From assembly GCA_964467455.1 (NCBI GenBank), contig CAYXQJ010000018.1, forward strand, positions 1 to 64,000: 64,000 nucleotides of DNA. Reading direction: 5' to 3'. Shown piece by piece: positions 24,822 to 32,906 of the stretch; position 1 is the stretch's first letter; each line of letters begins with the position of its first letter. The notes below the pieces were generated by a model. The model had not been told where the DNA came from and searched no databases. It saw only the letters and a list, made by a program, of their open reading frames with translations. The DNA is from OLB6 sp964467455. Its GTDB lineage: Bacteria > Bacteroidota > Ignavibacteria > Kapaibacteriales > Kapaibacteriaceae. Position numbers and translations under genes: made by a program.

Positions 24822-26897
24822 ATGCACAATAGACAACGAATTCTCTTGCTGGTCGTTCTGACCACCATCATCCCGATGATGTTATTGGCCCAACCACGGT
24901 TCAAGTGGGCCAAGACCATCGTTGGCCCAACCTTCGACGAGGTCACCTGCCTCGCCCAAGGTCCGGATGGTAATCTGCATACCACGGGTCCGTTCAGCGA
25001 CTCGGTCTCCGTCAGCGGTCTGAAACTAAGTGGCATTGGTAACTACGACATCTACACGGCCCGCTTCAGCAAGTCGGGCAACCCTGTCGACGCCGACGTC
25101 TACGGCGGCTACGACGTTGATGACTCCCGCTCGATGGCCGTCGACAACAAAGGCAACATCTACGTCTGTGGAGCCTTCTTTGATCAGGTCCTGATCTCCG
25201 GCGACGTCTACGAAGCCATCGGCACCTTTGGCGGCGACATGTTCCTTGCCAAGTACGACAAGACGGGTGTACTCCAATGGGCAAAGGTCTTCGGTTCTGA
25301 AGACTACGACGAGGTCGCCCCCTACGTGGCTGTAGACTCTCTCGGATCTGTGTATCTGGCAGGGGGCTATGGAGGCACCGGAGTGTTTGGAAACAAGACG
25401 CTGCAGTCGGCCGGCAGCTCTGATGCCTTCGTCTGCAAGATCTCGGCATTAGGCGATGTGATCTGGGCTCGCGGTGTTGGCGGTGCGGAACTGGATGAAG
25501 CGAAGGCCGTGAGCGTGAGCCCGAATGGCGACCGCATCTACGTCACCGGTACGTTCCAAGGATCGGCCATGTTCGGTTCGACGCAGATCATCAGCTACTT
25601 CAACAAGATGGACTTCTTCGTCTTGTCCTACAATGCCGACGGAGCGCAGCAGTGGGTGAAGCGCATCGGACATCCGGAGAACGATCGATTCATCAACACT
25701 GCGACGGATGCAAGCGGTGCGTTGTTGATCACGGGCGCCATGAGCGGTACGACGACGTTCGATCAAACACCGGTCAATGCCAATGGTGAGTTCTTCCCGG
25801 ACATGTTCGTCACGAAGATGACCAAGGCCGGTGCGTTTGAATTCATCAAGAACTACGGTGGACCGTATCTCGATATGGGCCTTGCCATCGCTGCCGATCC
25901 GCGTGGTGGAATGTTCGTTGCCGGTACGTTCGACTCGTCATCGGTCTATGACGGCAACTACGTCACCGCCGTCGGCGGCAATGATGCCTTTATCGCCCAC
26001 TTCTTCGCCAACGGCGATTTCGAGTGGATCCGCACTGCCGGTGGCCCGTTCGATGATGAAGGACGTGGAGTGACCGTAAGCCCCGATGGCATTCCGTATT
26101 TCGCCGGTGTGTTCGACACGGAGATCACATTTGAAAATGTTGGCTTCTTCGAAGGCAGATTCCAAGACGGCTTTGTTGCTGCCCTGGAGTGTGGACCGAA
26201 TACGGCCATCCAGCCGGACCTCACCGCTATTACGATCTGTGAAGGACAAGACAGCACATTGATCACGCGCGCCGGATATTCGGTCTATCAATGGCGTGAC
26301 AATGGCAACAACATCAGCGGTGCTACTCGCAATCGTTTCAATCTCAGCAGCTTGCCGAAGGGTGATCACCAGATCTCGGTGAGCATCACCGACAACTTTG
26401 GTTGTGCGTTGATCTCTGATACCATCAGCGTCACGGTCACGGAAGGTCTGCCTGTGCCAACGATCACCCAAGCCGGTACGGCATTGGAGTGCAGCGTTTC
26501 CGACGTGAAGTATCAGTGGTATCGTGAAGGCAAGGAGATCCCGGGTGCCACGGATCGTACGGTGATCATCGATGGTGATGGCAACTATCGCGTATACATT
26601 TACAACGACGATGGCTGCTCACGCTGGTCCGACAACTTCCTCGTTGGCACATCGTGGGTGTCTGAGATCGACGGCTCACCGGTGACGATCTATCCGAATC
26701 CGTTCACCGATCGGGTCACGCTCAAAGGTGCTGCCGGTTATGAAGTGATCGTGACGGACATGCTTGGCCACACGGTGGCTACCATCACCTCCGCAACCAA
26801 CATTGAACAACTCAACATCCCCGGCGCCGTTGGCATGTATGTCGTGCAACTGCGCTCTGCGGCCGGCACCCATACCATGATGGTCACGAAGCAGTGA
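24822..26897 (+). CDS. T9SS-secreted protein with SBBP beta-propeller repeats
   Basis: A 691-residue exported protein. The signal peptide is RILLLVVLTTIIPMMLLA. Residues about 30-450 hold SBBP-type propeller repeats (VYLAGGYGGTGVFGNKTLQSAGSSDAF; IYVTGTFQGSAMFGSTQI; MFVAGTFDSS). An Ig/PKD-like region follows (ICEGQDSTLITRAGYSVYQWRDNG). The end is a T9SS type A sorting domain: VTIYPNPFTDRVTL ... VIVTDMLGHTVATI ... MYVVQLRSAAGTHTMMVTKQ. It is expected to be carried across the outer membrane and attached or released. Function is unknown. The 3' end overlaps the convergent glycosyltransferase by 14 bp. Confidence 0.88.
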   Translation: MHNRQRILLLVVLTTIIPMMLLAQPRFKWAKTIVGPTFDEVTCLAQGPDGNLHTTGPFSDSVSVSGLKLSGIGNYDIYTARFSKSGNPVDADVYGGYDVDDSRSMAVDNKGNIYVCGAFFDQVLISGDVYEAIGTFGGDMFLAKYDKTGVLQWAKVFGSEDYDEVAPYVAVDSLGSVYLAGGYGGTGVFGNKTLQSAGSSDAFVCKISALGDVIWARGVGGAELDEAKAVSVSPNGDRIYVTGTFQGSAMFGSTQIISYFNKMDFFVLSYNADGAQQWVKRIGHPENDRFINTATDASGALLITGAMSGTTTFDQTPVNANGEFFPDMFVTKMTKAGAFEFIKNYGGPYLDMGLAIAADPRGGMFVAGTFDSSSVYDGNYVTAVGGNDAFIAHFFANGDFEWIRTAGGPFDDEGRGVTVSPDGIPYFAGVFDTEITFENVGFFEGRFQDGFVAALECGPNTAIQPDLTAITICEGQDSTLITRAGYSVYQWRDNGNNISGATRNRFNLSSLPKGDHQISVSITDNFGCALISDTISVTVTEGLPVPTITQAGTALECSVSDVKYQWYREGKEIPGATDRTVIIDGDGNYRVYIYNDDGCSRWSDNFLVGTSWVSEIDGSPVTIYPNPFTDRVTLKGAAGYEVIVTDMLGHTVATITSATNIEQLNIPGAVGMYVVQLRSAAGTHTMMVTKQ

Positions 26898-28692
26898 TCG
26901 GCCCTCGACGTACGTCGAACACATAGGCAACAAGTACCGGTAGAGCCTCCAGCGCTAGCAGCACTGGGGGCTCTTCCCATTTGCCCGTCGCCCGATAGTT
27001 CAACACAAAGACTGCATACACGGCCATCGTCACCGACCAGACGATCACCGATCGTAGTGGCACCAACGGCAGCAGCATCAGCGGTGTGAGCAGATACCAC
27101 GCATGAATGACCGGACTGCAGATCAAGATGATCACCATCGTCATTGCGATCATCGTAAGAGGCTGATGTTTCCAACGTCGCCATGCAACACCGATCACGA
27201 TCAACACCACGGCCGTCAGCAATAACCGCGTCTGTGTGCGATCCGGCAACAACGCCCTCGCCACATCATATACGGCCGCATTGGCCTTCCAGTTCGTGAT
27301 GAAGTTCTGTAGGTCGCCCCACAGCGGCGAACCAACATAGGGGAGAGCGATCACACCAAGCACCGTTGCGAACGCAGCAATGAACATCAAGCGCTGACGC
27401 CACGTGAGTGACATCAGCAGAAACGGTAGTGCTACAAGAGGCGCATACTTCAACGATACAGCAACGGCAAGCCACACACCGCTTTCTACCACAGATGATC
27501 GACGATAGGCCAACAGTGCAAGCAGCGTACATGCCGACATCAACGCATCCAGATGCAGATCGGCCACTGCATGCACAAGATAGAACGGCGAGCTCACGGC
27601 GATCCATAACCAGATGCGTTCGTTCTCTGCAAGTTGACGGTGGACCAAGAACAACAACGACAGCAGCAGGACCGACCAGATAAGCTTCCACATCAATGGA
27701 TCGATCCCCACCATCCATGCGATCGACGTAAACAGTAACTGCGCTCCCGGCGGATAGACCGTTGGCAAATGAGCATACGGCACATCCGTTGGATAGGCCA
27801 CACCATCCACCGTCACATGGTAAGGGGCGAGTGTTTCGTGATCGGGGACGTTCGCATACGGATCAACACCATGAGCACCGATCCATCCATCCCAATGATA
27901 GCGCAGCGCATCATCGCTAAGCACACCATGATGCTGAAACGCCGCAATGACGAAGCCCACGGCGAAGACCGTTGCGAGGATCTGTCGCAATCGACGTTGC
28001 TGCAGCGCCGCCTTGGCAATGGTGGAGAGAATGATCGTGCCGGCCATTACGGAACCTTTGACCGTGCCGCTGACCTTGCTGGTGCCGATGCGCCGACGGT
28101 AGGAGACGGGAACTTCAATGCAACGCAGATGCTGTACGGCTGCTTTGATCTGCATCTCCACAGTCCAACCGTAATTGCGGTCAGTCATGTGCAGTGACTG
28201 CAAGGCCGACCACGTGATCGCACGAAACGGTCCGAGGTCGGTGAACGATGTTCCGAAGAACCAGCGGATCAACCGTGTCGACAACCAATTGCCGAACCGT
28301 TGCTGCGGCGTCAGCGAACCGGGCTCGCGTTCGCCAAGCACGCGTGAACCAATGCAGACATCTGCTTCGCCCGAACACACACGATCGAGAACTGATGTTG
28401 CTTCGCGCGGATCGTCGCTATAGTCGCCATCGATAAAGAGAACCACGTCCGGCGTCAGCGTTGCGGCATGGTCGAGCGCTGCAAGACAAGCGGCGCCGTA
28501 GCCGCGCTCCGGCTGGCTGACGACGATGGCGCCGTGAGCGCTCGCCACCGCTGCCGTGTCATCAGTGCTGCCGTTGTCGGCAACGATCACATGATCGACG
28601 GTCGGCGGAAGATCGGCGATGACCTTGCCGATCGATGCAGCTTCATTGAGTGCCGGAATGACGGCGACGACGCGGCGTCGGTGGAGCGACAT
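26884..28692 (-). CDS. GT2 glycosyltransferase fused to a GT-C-like membrane domain
   Basis: A 602-residue protein in two parts. Residues 1 to about 230 are a GT-A family 2 transferase of the dolichyl/polyprenyl-phosphate sugar synthase type: VVAVIPALNEAASIGKVI, VADNGSTDDT, LFIDGDYSDDP and RIGTSKVSGTVKG. From about 240 to the end there are 9-11 membrane helices of the GT-C/DUF2029 (GT87) kind, with a DALRYHWDGWIGAHGVDPYANVP loop typical of polyprenyl-sugar-dependent transferases. One chain could both make a lipid-linked sugar and transfer it, an inference. The gene is coupled (TAATG) to a small membrane protein upstream. Confidence 0.85.
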   Translation of the reverse strand: MSLHRRRVVAVIPALNEAASIGKVIADLPPTVDHVIVADNGSTDDTAAVASAHGAIVVSQPERGYGAACLAALDHAATLTPDVVLFIDGDYSDDPREATSVLDRVCSGEADVCIGSRVLGEREPGSLTPQQRFGNWLSTRLIRWFFGTSFTDLGPFRAITWSALQSLHMTDRNYGWTVEMQIKAAVQHLRCIEVPVSYRRRIGTSKVSGTVKGSVMAGTIILSTIAKAALQQRRLRQILATVFAVGFVIAAFQHHGVLSDDALRYHWDGWIGAHGVDPYANVPDHETLAPYHVTVDGVAYPTDVPYAHLPTVYPPGAQLLFTSIAWMVGIDPLMWKLIWSVLLLSLLFLVHRQLAENERIWLWIAVSSPFYLVHAVADLHLDALMSACTLLALLAYRRSSVVESGVWLAVAVSLKYAPLVALPFLLMSLTWRQRLMFIAAFATVLGVIALPYVGSPLWGDLQNFITNWKANAAVYDVARALLPDRTQTRLLLTAVVLIVIGVAWRRWKHQPLTMIAMTMVIILICSPVIHAWYLLTPLMLLPLVPLRSVIVWSVTMAVYAVFVLNYRATGKWEEPPVLLALEALPVLVAYVFDVRRGPITAS

Positions 28693-29072
28693 TACCGTCG
28701 GCGGTATTCGGCATTATATCCCGGCAACTCCACCCGCGTCCAGCCCAGTGTTGTGTAGCGCTTGTCGAGCAGGTCGCGCGCATCATCAAGGGAAATGCCT
28801 GCCCCCTGAGAAAAGCGAATGGCATCGACGAAGCCGTGTTGGGCGAACTCTTGCTCGATGAGGGCGTCGAAGCGTTTGCGGGACTTGGCGCGCTGGTAGA
28901 GGCCCACGCGGATGGCCGTGAGGGTGAGCGTGGTGAAGATGCCCGTCATGATGGCATTGCCGGTGATCGCATCTTCACTTTCGCCAACAACAGCGCCGAT
29001 CCACATGATGCCGCCATAAATGGCGAACATTCCCAGTAGGCCCGAGGCCATCAGAATGATGCGATAGTTCAT
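28692..29072 (-). CDS. Small membrane protein of unknown function
   Basis: A 126-residue protein with two transmembrane segments in its first half (MASGLLGMFAIYGGIMWIGAVVG and NAIMTGIFTTLTLTAIRVGLY) and a soluble basic/acidic tail ending AEYRRR. I do not recognise the family. The start at 29072 (MNYRII) is preferred to 29141 because the longer form would cross the divergent promoter and overlap the carboxylase start; a near -7 box TATTTTTA ends 6 bases upstream. The stop overlaps the glycosyltransferase start by one base. Confidence 0.65.
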   Translation of the reverse strand: MNYRIILMASGLLGMFAIYGGIMWIGAVVGESEDAITGNAIMTGIFTTLTLTAIRVGLYQRAKSRKRFDALIEQEFAQHGFVDAIRFSQGAGISLDDARDLLDKRYTTLGWTRVELPGYNAEYRRR

Positions 29073-29078
29073 AGAGCG

Positions 29079-29099
29079 TAAAAATACCCCGTATTTTCG
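29079..29099. promoter_or_regulatory. Back-to-back divergent -7 boxes
   Basis: TATTTTTA on the minus strand (29086-29079) and TATTTTCG on the plus strand (29092-29099) are separated by 5 bases and form an imperfect palindrome. The first would serve the small membrane protein with a near-zero leader, the second pccB with a leader of about 20 bases. Two polymerases could not occupy both at once. Confidence 0.5.
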
Positions 29100-29123
29100 A
29101 AGCATTGCACCAAAGGAGAGATC

Positions 29124-30668
29124 GTGGAAGACAAGGTACAACGACTGCGGGACCTAAAAGCACAGGCACAATTGGGCGGTGGACAGGCGCGCATCGATGC
29201 ACAACACGCCAAAGGCAAGTTGACGGCACGCGAGCGGCTGACGGTCTTGCTCGATGAAGGATCGTTCCGTGAGTTCGATATGTTGGCGCGACATCGCTCC
29301 ACCAAGTTTGGTCTCGAGAAGGAACGTCCGCTCGGTGATGGCGTTGTGACCGGCGAAGGCACGATCAACGGACGTGCGGTCTGCGTCTTCTCGCAAGACT
29401 TCACGGTCTTCGGTGGATCCCTCAGCGAGGTTCATGCGGAGAAGATCGTCAAGATCATGGATCATGCCATGAAGATCGGTGCACCGGTGATCGGCCTCAA
29501 TGATTCCGGCGGTGCCCGCATTCAAGAAGGTGTCGTCTCGTTAGGGGGCTATGCAGACATCTTCTTACGCAATACGCTGGCAAGTGGTGTGATCCCGCAG
29601 ATCAGCGTGGTGTTGGGTCCGTGTGCCGGCGGTGCTGTGTATTCACCGGCGCTGACGGACTTCGTCTACATGGTGCAGGGAACATCATACATGTTTGTGA
29701 CGGGTCCGGAAGTGGTCAAGACCGTTACACATGAAGAAGTGACGTTCGATGAACTCGGTGGTGCCGACACACATGCCGAGAAGAGTGGAGTGGCACACTT
29801 TGCTTTGGACAACGAAGTGGAGTGTTTGCTTGCCGTCCGTAAGATGATGAGCTTCCTACCGCTGAACAATCGCGAGAAGCCGCCGATGCGTCCGACGAAT
29901 GATCCGTTCGATCGGACGTGTGACAAGCTCAAGCACATCGTGCCGGCGAATCCGAATCATCCCTATGACATCAAGGACGTGATCAAGGAAGTGGTCGACG
30001 AAGGCGACTTCCTGGAGGTCCACGCCGGCTTTGCCACGAACATCGTTGTGGGTTTTGCAACACTGGACGGTATGCCGGTGGGCATCGTTGCCAACCAGCC
30101 GGCATCACTTGCCGGTGTGTTGGACATCGACAGTTCGACGAAGGGTGCCCGTTTTGTGCGCTTCTGTGATGCTTTCAACATTCCTCTCGTGGTCTTCGAA
30201 GACGTCCCCGGGTTCTTGCCCGGCACAGACCAGGAATGGCGCGGCATCATCCGTCACGGTGCCAAGTTGCTATATGCCTTCTGCGAAGCCACGGTGCCGA
30301 AGATGACCGTCATCACCCGCAAAGCCTACGGTGGAGCTTACGACGTGATGAACTCCAAGCACATCCGAGGCGACTACAACGTTGCCTGGCCATCAGCCGA
30401 GATCGCCGTCATGGGCGCCAAAGGAGCCGTAGAGATCCTCTACCGTAAAGAACTCAAGAGCGCCGAGAACAGCGAAGCCAAAGCCGCAGAGTTGATCGAG
30501 CGCTACAACGAAGAGTTCGCCAATCCCTACGAAGCCGCCGAACGCGGATACGTTGATGACGTGATCGAGCCGCAATACACCCGCCGCGAGTTGATCCGCG
30601 CACTGCGTTCACTCAAGAACAAGGTGGATACGAATCCGTGGAAGAAGCACGGGAATATCCCACTTTAG
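29124..30668 (+). CDS. pccB: Propionyl-CoA carboxylase, beta (carboxyltransferase) subunit
   Basis: A 514-residue biotin-dependent carboxyltransferase that moves CO2 from carboxybiotin to propionyl-CoA (or acetyl-CoA). The crotonase-like halves are clear: GDGVVTGEGTING, LNDSGGARIQEGVVSLGGYADIF, GPCAGGAVYSPALTDF and MVTGPEVVKTVTHEE in the N-half; GFLPGTDQEWRGIIRHGAKLLYA and RKAYGGAYDVMNSKHI in the C-half. Length and these motifs favour PccB over AccD. A GTG start at 29124 follows an AAAGGAG site at 29112. No alpha or biotin-carrier subunit is in the window, so partners must be elsewhere. Confidence 0.93.
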   Translation: MEDKVQRLRDLKAQAQLGGGQARIDAQHAKGKLTARERLTVLLDEGSFREFDMLARHRSTKFGLEKERPLGDGVVTGEGTINGRAVCVFSQDFTVFGGSLSEVHAEKIVKIMDHAMKIGAPVIGLNDSGGARIQEGVVSLGGYADIFLRNTLASGVIPQISVVLGPCAGGAVYSPALTDFVYMVQGTSYMFVTGPEVVKTVTHEEVTFDELGGADTHAEKSGVAHFALDNEVECLLAVRKMMSFLPLNNREKPPMRPTNDPFDRTCDKLKHIVPANPNHPYDIKDVIKEVVDEGDFLEVHAGFATNIVVGFATLDGMPVGIVANQPASLAGVLDIDSSTKGARFVRFCDAFNIPLVVFEDVPGFLPGTDQEWRGIIRHGAKLLYAFCEATVPKMTVITRKAYGGAYDVMNSKHIRGDYNVAWPSAEIAVMGAKGAVEILYRKELKSAENSEAKAAELIERYNEEFANPYEAAERGYVDDVIEPQYTRRELIRALRSLKNKVDTNPWKKHGNIPL

Positions 30669-30675
30669 TAGCGAG

Positions 30676-31254
30676 TTACGAGCCTAGAACCACCACACAC
30701 TGATGGTCATACTGCGGATGACTGTCGATGGCGATACCGATGTGGGTGAGTGTGGTGGAGAGCATCGTCTTGCGATGTCCGCGGTCCGGTGTGTTCTCGT
30801 CGACCAAGAATGCCGCGAGCATGAGTGCTGCGGTCTTGTTGCCGTAGGTGATACATTCCGACACCGAGGTGAACGTTCCGTAGCGCTTCACACGGTCCAT
30901 CGGATTTGATCCGTCGCTGCCGATATGGCCCATCACGCCCATGTTGCGTCCGTCCGTGGCGTGGTCGATCGCGGCCTTTGTCAGTACGGTATCAAGTTGG
31001 AAGGGGGCGAGCGGTTTCTGTTTCTTCAGAATGCTCTTGATCTCGTCACACGCTTTTTTCAGCCCCTTCTTATCCTTCACAAACGACTGCCATTGGTGAT
31101 GATACGCGTCGACCATCGGAATGAACGACTTCGGATCGGTGCGCATGGCGTTGATCGCGAGGAGTAGTTGTTGGTTGGCGTTTGGTGGTTCGTGGTTGGT
31201 GCTTGGTGGTTGATAGAGCACCAGAAGTATTGGCAGTACGAGAAGTCGAAGCAT
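30676..31254 (-). CDS. CAP (SCP/PR1-like) domain protein, exported
   Basis: A 192-residue protein with a signal peptide (MLRLLVLPILLVLY) and a CAP domain: LLLAINAMRTDP at its start, LDTVLTKAAIDHATDGRNMG, GHIGSDGSNPMDRVKRYG, a DRGHRKTMLSTTLTHIGIAI block and HQCVVVLGS at the end. These match the AxxHAxdm, GHr..il and tCV-type CAP signatures of bacterial secreted proteins. Residues about 15-28 (QPPSTNHEPPNANQQ) are encoded by a GTTNGTG/CAACCAC heptamer array, so the linker after the signal peptide is repeat-derived. It lies 11 bp after the MarR gene and may be its target. Confidence 0.85.
   Translation of the reverse strand: MLRLLVLPILLVLYQPPSTNHEPPNANQQLLLAINAMRTDPKSFIPMVDAYHHQWQSFVKDKKGLKKACDEIKSILKKQKPLAPFQLDTVLTKAAIDHATDGRNMGVMGHIGSDGSNPMDRVKRYGTFTSVSECITYGNKTAALMLAAFLVDENTPDRGHRKTMLSTTLTHIGIAIDSHPQYDHQCVVVLGS
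31167..31215. repeat. Heptamer tandem repeat GTTNGTG inside a CDS
   Basis: Seven 7-bp units in register: GTTGTTG, GTTGGCG, TTTGGTG, GTTCGTG, GTTGGTG, CTTGGTG, GTTGATA. They are translated on the minus strand as the Pro/Asn/His-rich linker behind the signal peptide of the CAP protein. This is the same family as 13036 and 14968. Confidence 0.85.
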
Positions 31255-31265
31255 ATTGTGCGAAC

Positions 31266-31727
31266 CTATTCGGCGAAGATGCGTTCACAGAGCGAGGTTA
31301 ACATTTGTGCCTCAGCTGGTGTCATGACCTTCGACAATGCTTCATTGGAACGTTTGACGTGATCTTCCATCGAGCGCAGAAGATCGAGACCTTTGTCGGT
31401 AATGTAGGTCAGCGACAGTCGCCCGTCTTCGGTGCTGCGTCCACGACGTACAAGTCCTGACTTCTCGAGTCGGTCGATCAACCGTGTTACATCCGGCGCT
31501 ACCTGCAGCATACGGTCAATGATGTCGCACCGCGCATGTCCTTCCGGATACACGCCGCGCAGGATCCGCAGCACATTGTACTGCGCCCCGGTGATCCCGG
31601 AAGACTCACAGATCTCATCAAACTGACGCTTGATGTGATCGGCCGCTACCATCAGCGCCAAATACGCCTCTTGGTGCGGCGAGCTGAACGTGCTCTGCTT
31701 GATTCGTTGTTGTAGGATCTCGCCCAT
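31266..31727 (-). CDS. MarR-family transcriptional regulator
   Basis: A 153-residue winged-helix regulator. The N-terminal dimerisation helices are followed by SGITGAQYNVLRIL, the recognition region RCDIIDRMLQVAPDVTRLIDRLEKSGLV and the wing RRGRSTEDGRLSLTYITDKGLDLL, a classical MarR D-x-R beta-hairpin. It is followed after 11 bp by the CAP protein gene. The ligand is unknown. A possible promoter AACTTTTG lies 11 bases before the start. Repressor or activator mode cannot be told. Confidence 0.92.
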   Translation of the reverse strand: MGEILQQRIKQSTFSSPHQEAYLALMVAADHIKRQFDEICESSGITGAQYNVLRILRGVYPEGHARCDIIDRMLQVAPDVTRLIDRLEKSGLVRRGRSTEDGRLSLTYITDKGLDLLRSMEDHVKRSNEALSKVMTPAEAQMLTSLCERIFAE

Positions 31728-31770
31728 CCCTCAACATACAAAAGTTCTGTGTTTCCACACATATTCTAAT

Positions 31771-31842
31771 TCTAGCCCTCTAGCCCTCTAGCCCTCTAGC
31801 TATCTAGCTGACTAGCCGACTAGCTGACTAGCCGACTATCCG
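31771..31842. repeat. Octamer tandem repeat with CTAG core
   Basis: Nine 8-bp units: three TCTAGCCC, TCTAGCTA, TCTAGCTG, then ACTAGCCG, ACTAGCTG, ACTAGCCG and ACTATCCG. This is the same family as 9008. It carries the TAG stop of prfA (31828-31830), and the last prfA codons are repeat sequence. Confidence 0.9.
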
Positions 31843-32877
31843 CAAAGCGGCAATGATCTCATCCAACTCCCCATCCACCACCTGTTCCAGGGGGTGGTTC
31901 TTGTTGTCGCCCACCAGACGGTGGTCGGTAACGCGGTTCTGGGGGTAGTTATAGGTGCGGATCTTTTCAGATCGGTCTCCGGAGCCGACCATGTCTTTAC
32001 GGGAACCGGCGATCTCTGACTGTTGGCGGGCCAATTCCAGCTCGTAGAGGCGGGCGCGGAGGACCTTCATGGCCTTGTCTTTGTTCTTGAGCTGGGAGCG
32101 CTCGTCCTGACATTGGACGACAATGCCGGTGGGGTTGTGAACGATACGGACGGCCGTTTCGACCTTGTTGACGTTCTGGCCGCCCTTGCCCCCTGACCGA
32201 AAGATGTCGATGCGAAGGTCGGAATCATTGATCTGGACGTCCACCTCTTCGGCTTCGGGCAGGACGGCCACGGTTGCAGCAGACGTGTGGATGCGGCCTT
32301 GGGCTTCGGTGGCGGGGACACGTTGCACTCGATGGACGCCGGATTCGTTCTTGAGGCACCCAAACGCATCTTCTCCGGAGACGGAGAAGATGATCTCCTT
32401 AAATCCGCCGTGTTCACCTTCCTGAAAGTCAATGGTCTCGATCGTCCACCCCTTCCGCTCGCAGTACCGTTGATACATTCGGTACAGGTCACCCGCGAAG
32501 ATGGCTGCCTCGTCGCCACCCGTGCCGGCACGGATCTCGACGATGCAGTCTTTCATGTCGTTGGGGTCGCGCGGAACAAGCAAGACCTGCAGGTGGGCTT
32601 CGAGGGCTTCGAGGCGTTCACGCAGTTCGCGGTTATCGGCATAGGCCATGTCGCGCAACTCCGGATCGGTCAAAGGATCGTCGATCAAGGCCGTATTCTC
32701 TTCGATCTGACGGCTGGCGGACAGATAGTCGTGAGCCGCTTCAACCACCGGCTGAAGGCTTTTGTATTGTCGGGAGGTGTCGCGGAGCTTGCGGGCATCG
32801 TTGACCACCGAAGGGTCGTTCAGCGCCTGTTCAAGGGCAGCGAACTCGTCGAGAAGGGCGAGGAGGCGGTCGTTCAC
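31828..32877 (-). CDS. prfA: Peptide chain release factor 1
   Basis: A 349-residue class I release factor recognising UAA and UAG. The codon-reading P-x-T motif appears as VPATEAQGRIHTSAATVAV, which distinguishes RF1 from RF2. The peptidyl-tRNA hydrolysis motif is GGQ within SGGKGGQNVNKVE. The C-terminal domain has RSEKIRTYNYPQNRVTDHR. The start is GTG at 32877, only 4 bases after a perfect TAATTTTG box, so the message should be leaderless. The stop is a TAG within an octamer repeat, so RF1 itself is needed to end its own translation; the C-terminus is a little shorter than usual (about 360). Confidence 0.96.
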   Translation of the reverse strand: MNDRLLALLDEFAALEQALNDPSVVNDARKLRDTSRQYKSLQPVVEAAHDYLSASRQIEENTALIDDPLTDPELRDMAYADNRELRERLEALEAHLQVLLVPRDPNDMKDCIVEIRAGTGGDEAAIFAGDLYRMYQRYCERKGWTIETIDFQEGEHGGFKEIIFSVSGEDAFGCLKNESGVHRVQRVPATEAQGRIHTSAATVAVLPEAEEVDVQINDSDLRIDIFRSGGKGGQNVNKVETAVRIVHNPTGIVVQCQDERSQLKNKDKAMKVLRARLYELELARQQSEIAGSRKDMVGSGDRSEKIRTYNYPQNRVTDHRLVGDNKNHPLEQVVDGELDEIIAALRIVG

Positions 32878-32881
32878 AACA

Positions 32882-32889
32882 CAAAATTA
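32882..32889 (-). promoter_or_regulatory. -7 promoter box of prfA, leaderless type
   Basis: TAATTTTG on the minus strand matches TAnnTTTG exactly, with 4 bases to the GTG start. On the opposite strand CAACTTGC (32893-32900) is a near -7 box for the divergent lipoprotein gene, so the two promoters overlap. Confidence 0.65.
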
Positions 32890-32906
32890 TCGCAACTTGC
32901 ATGATG

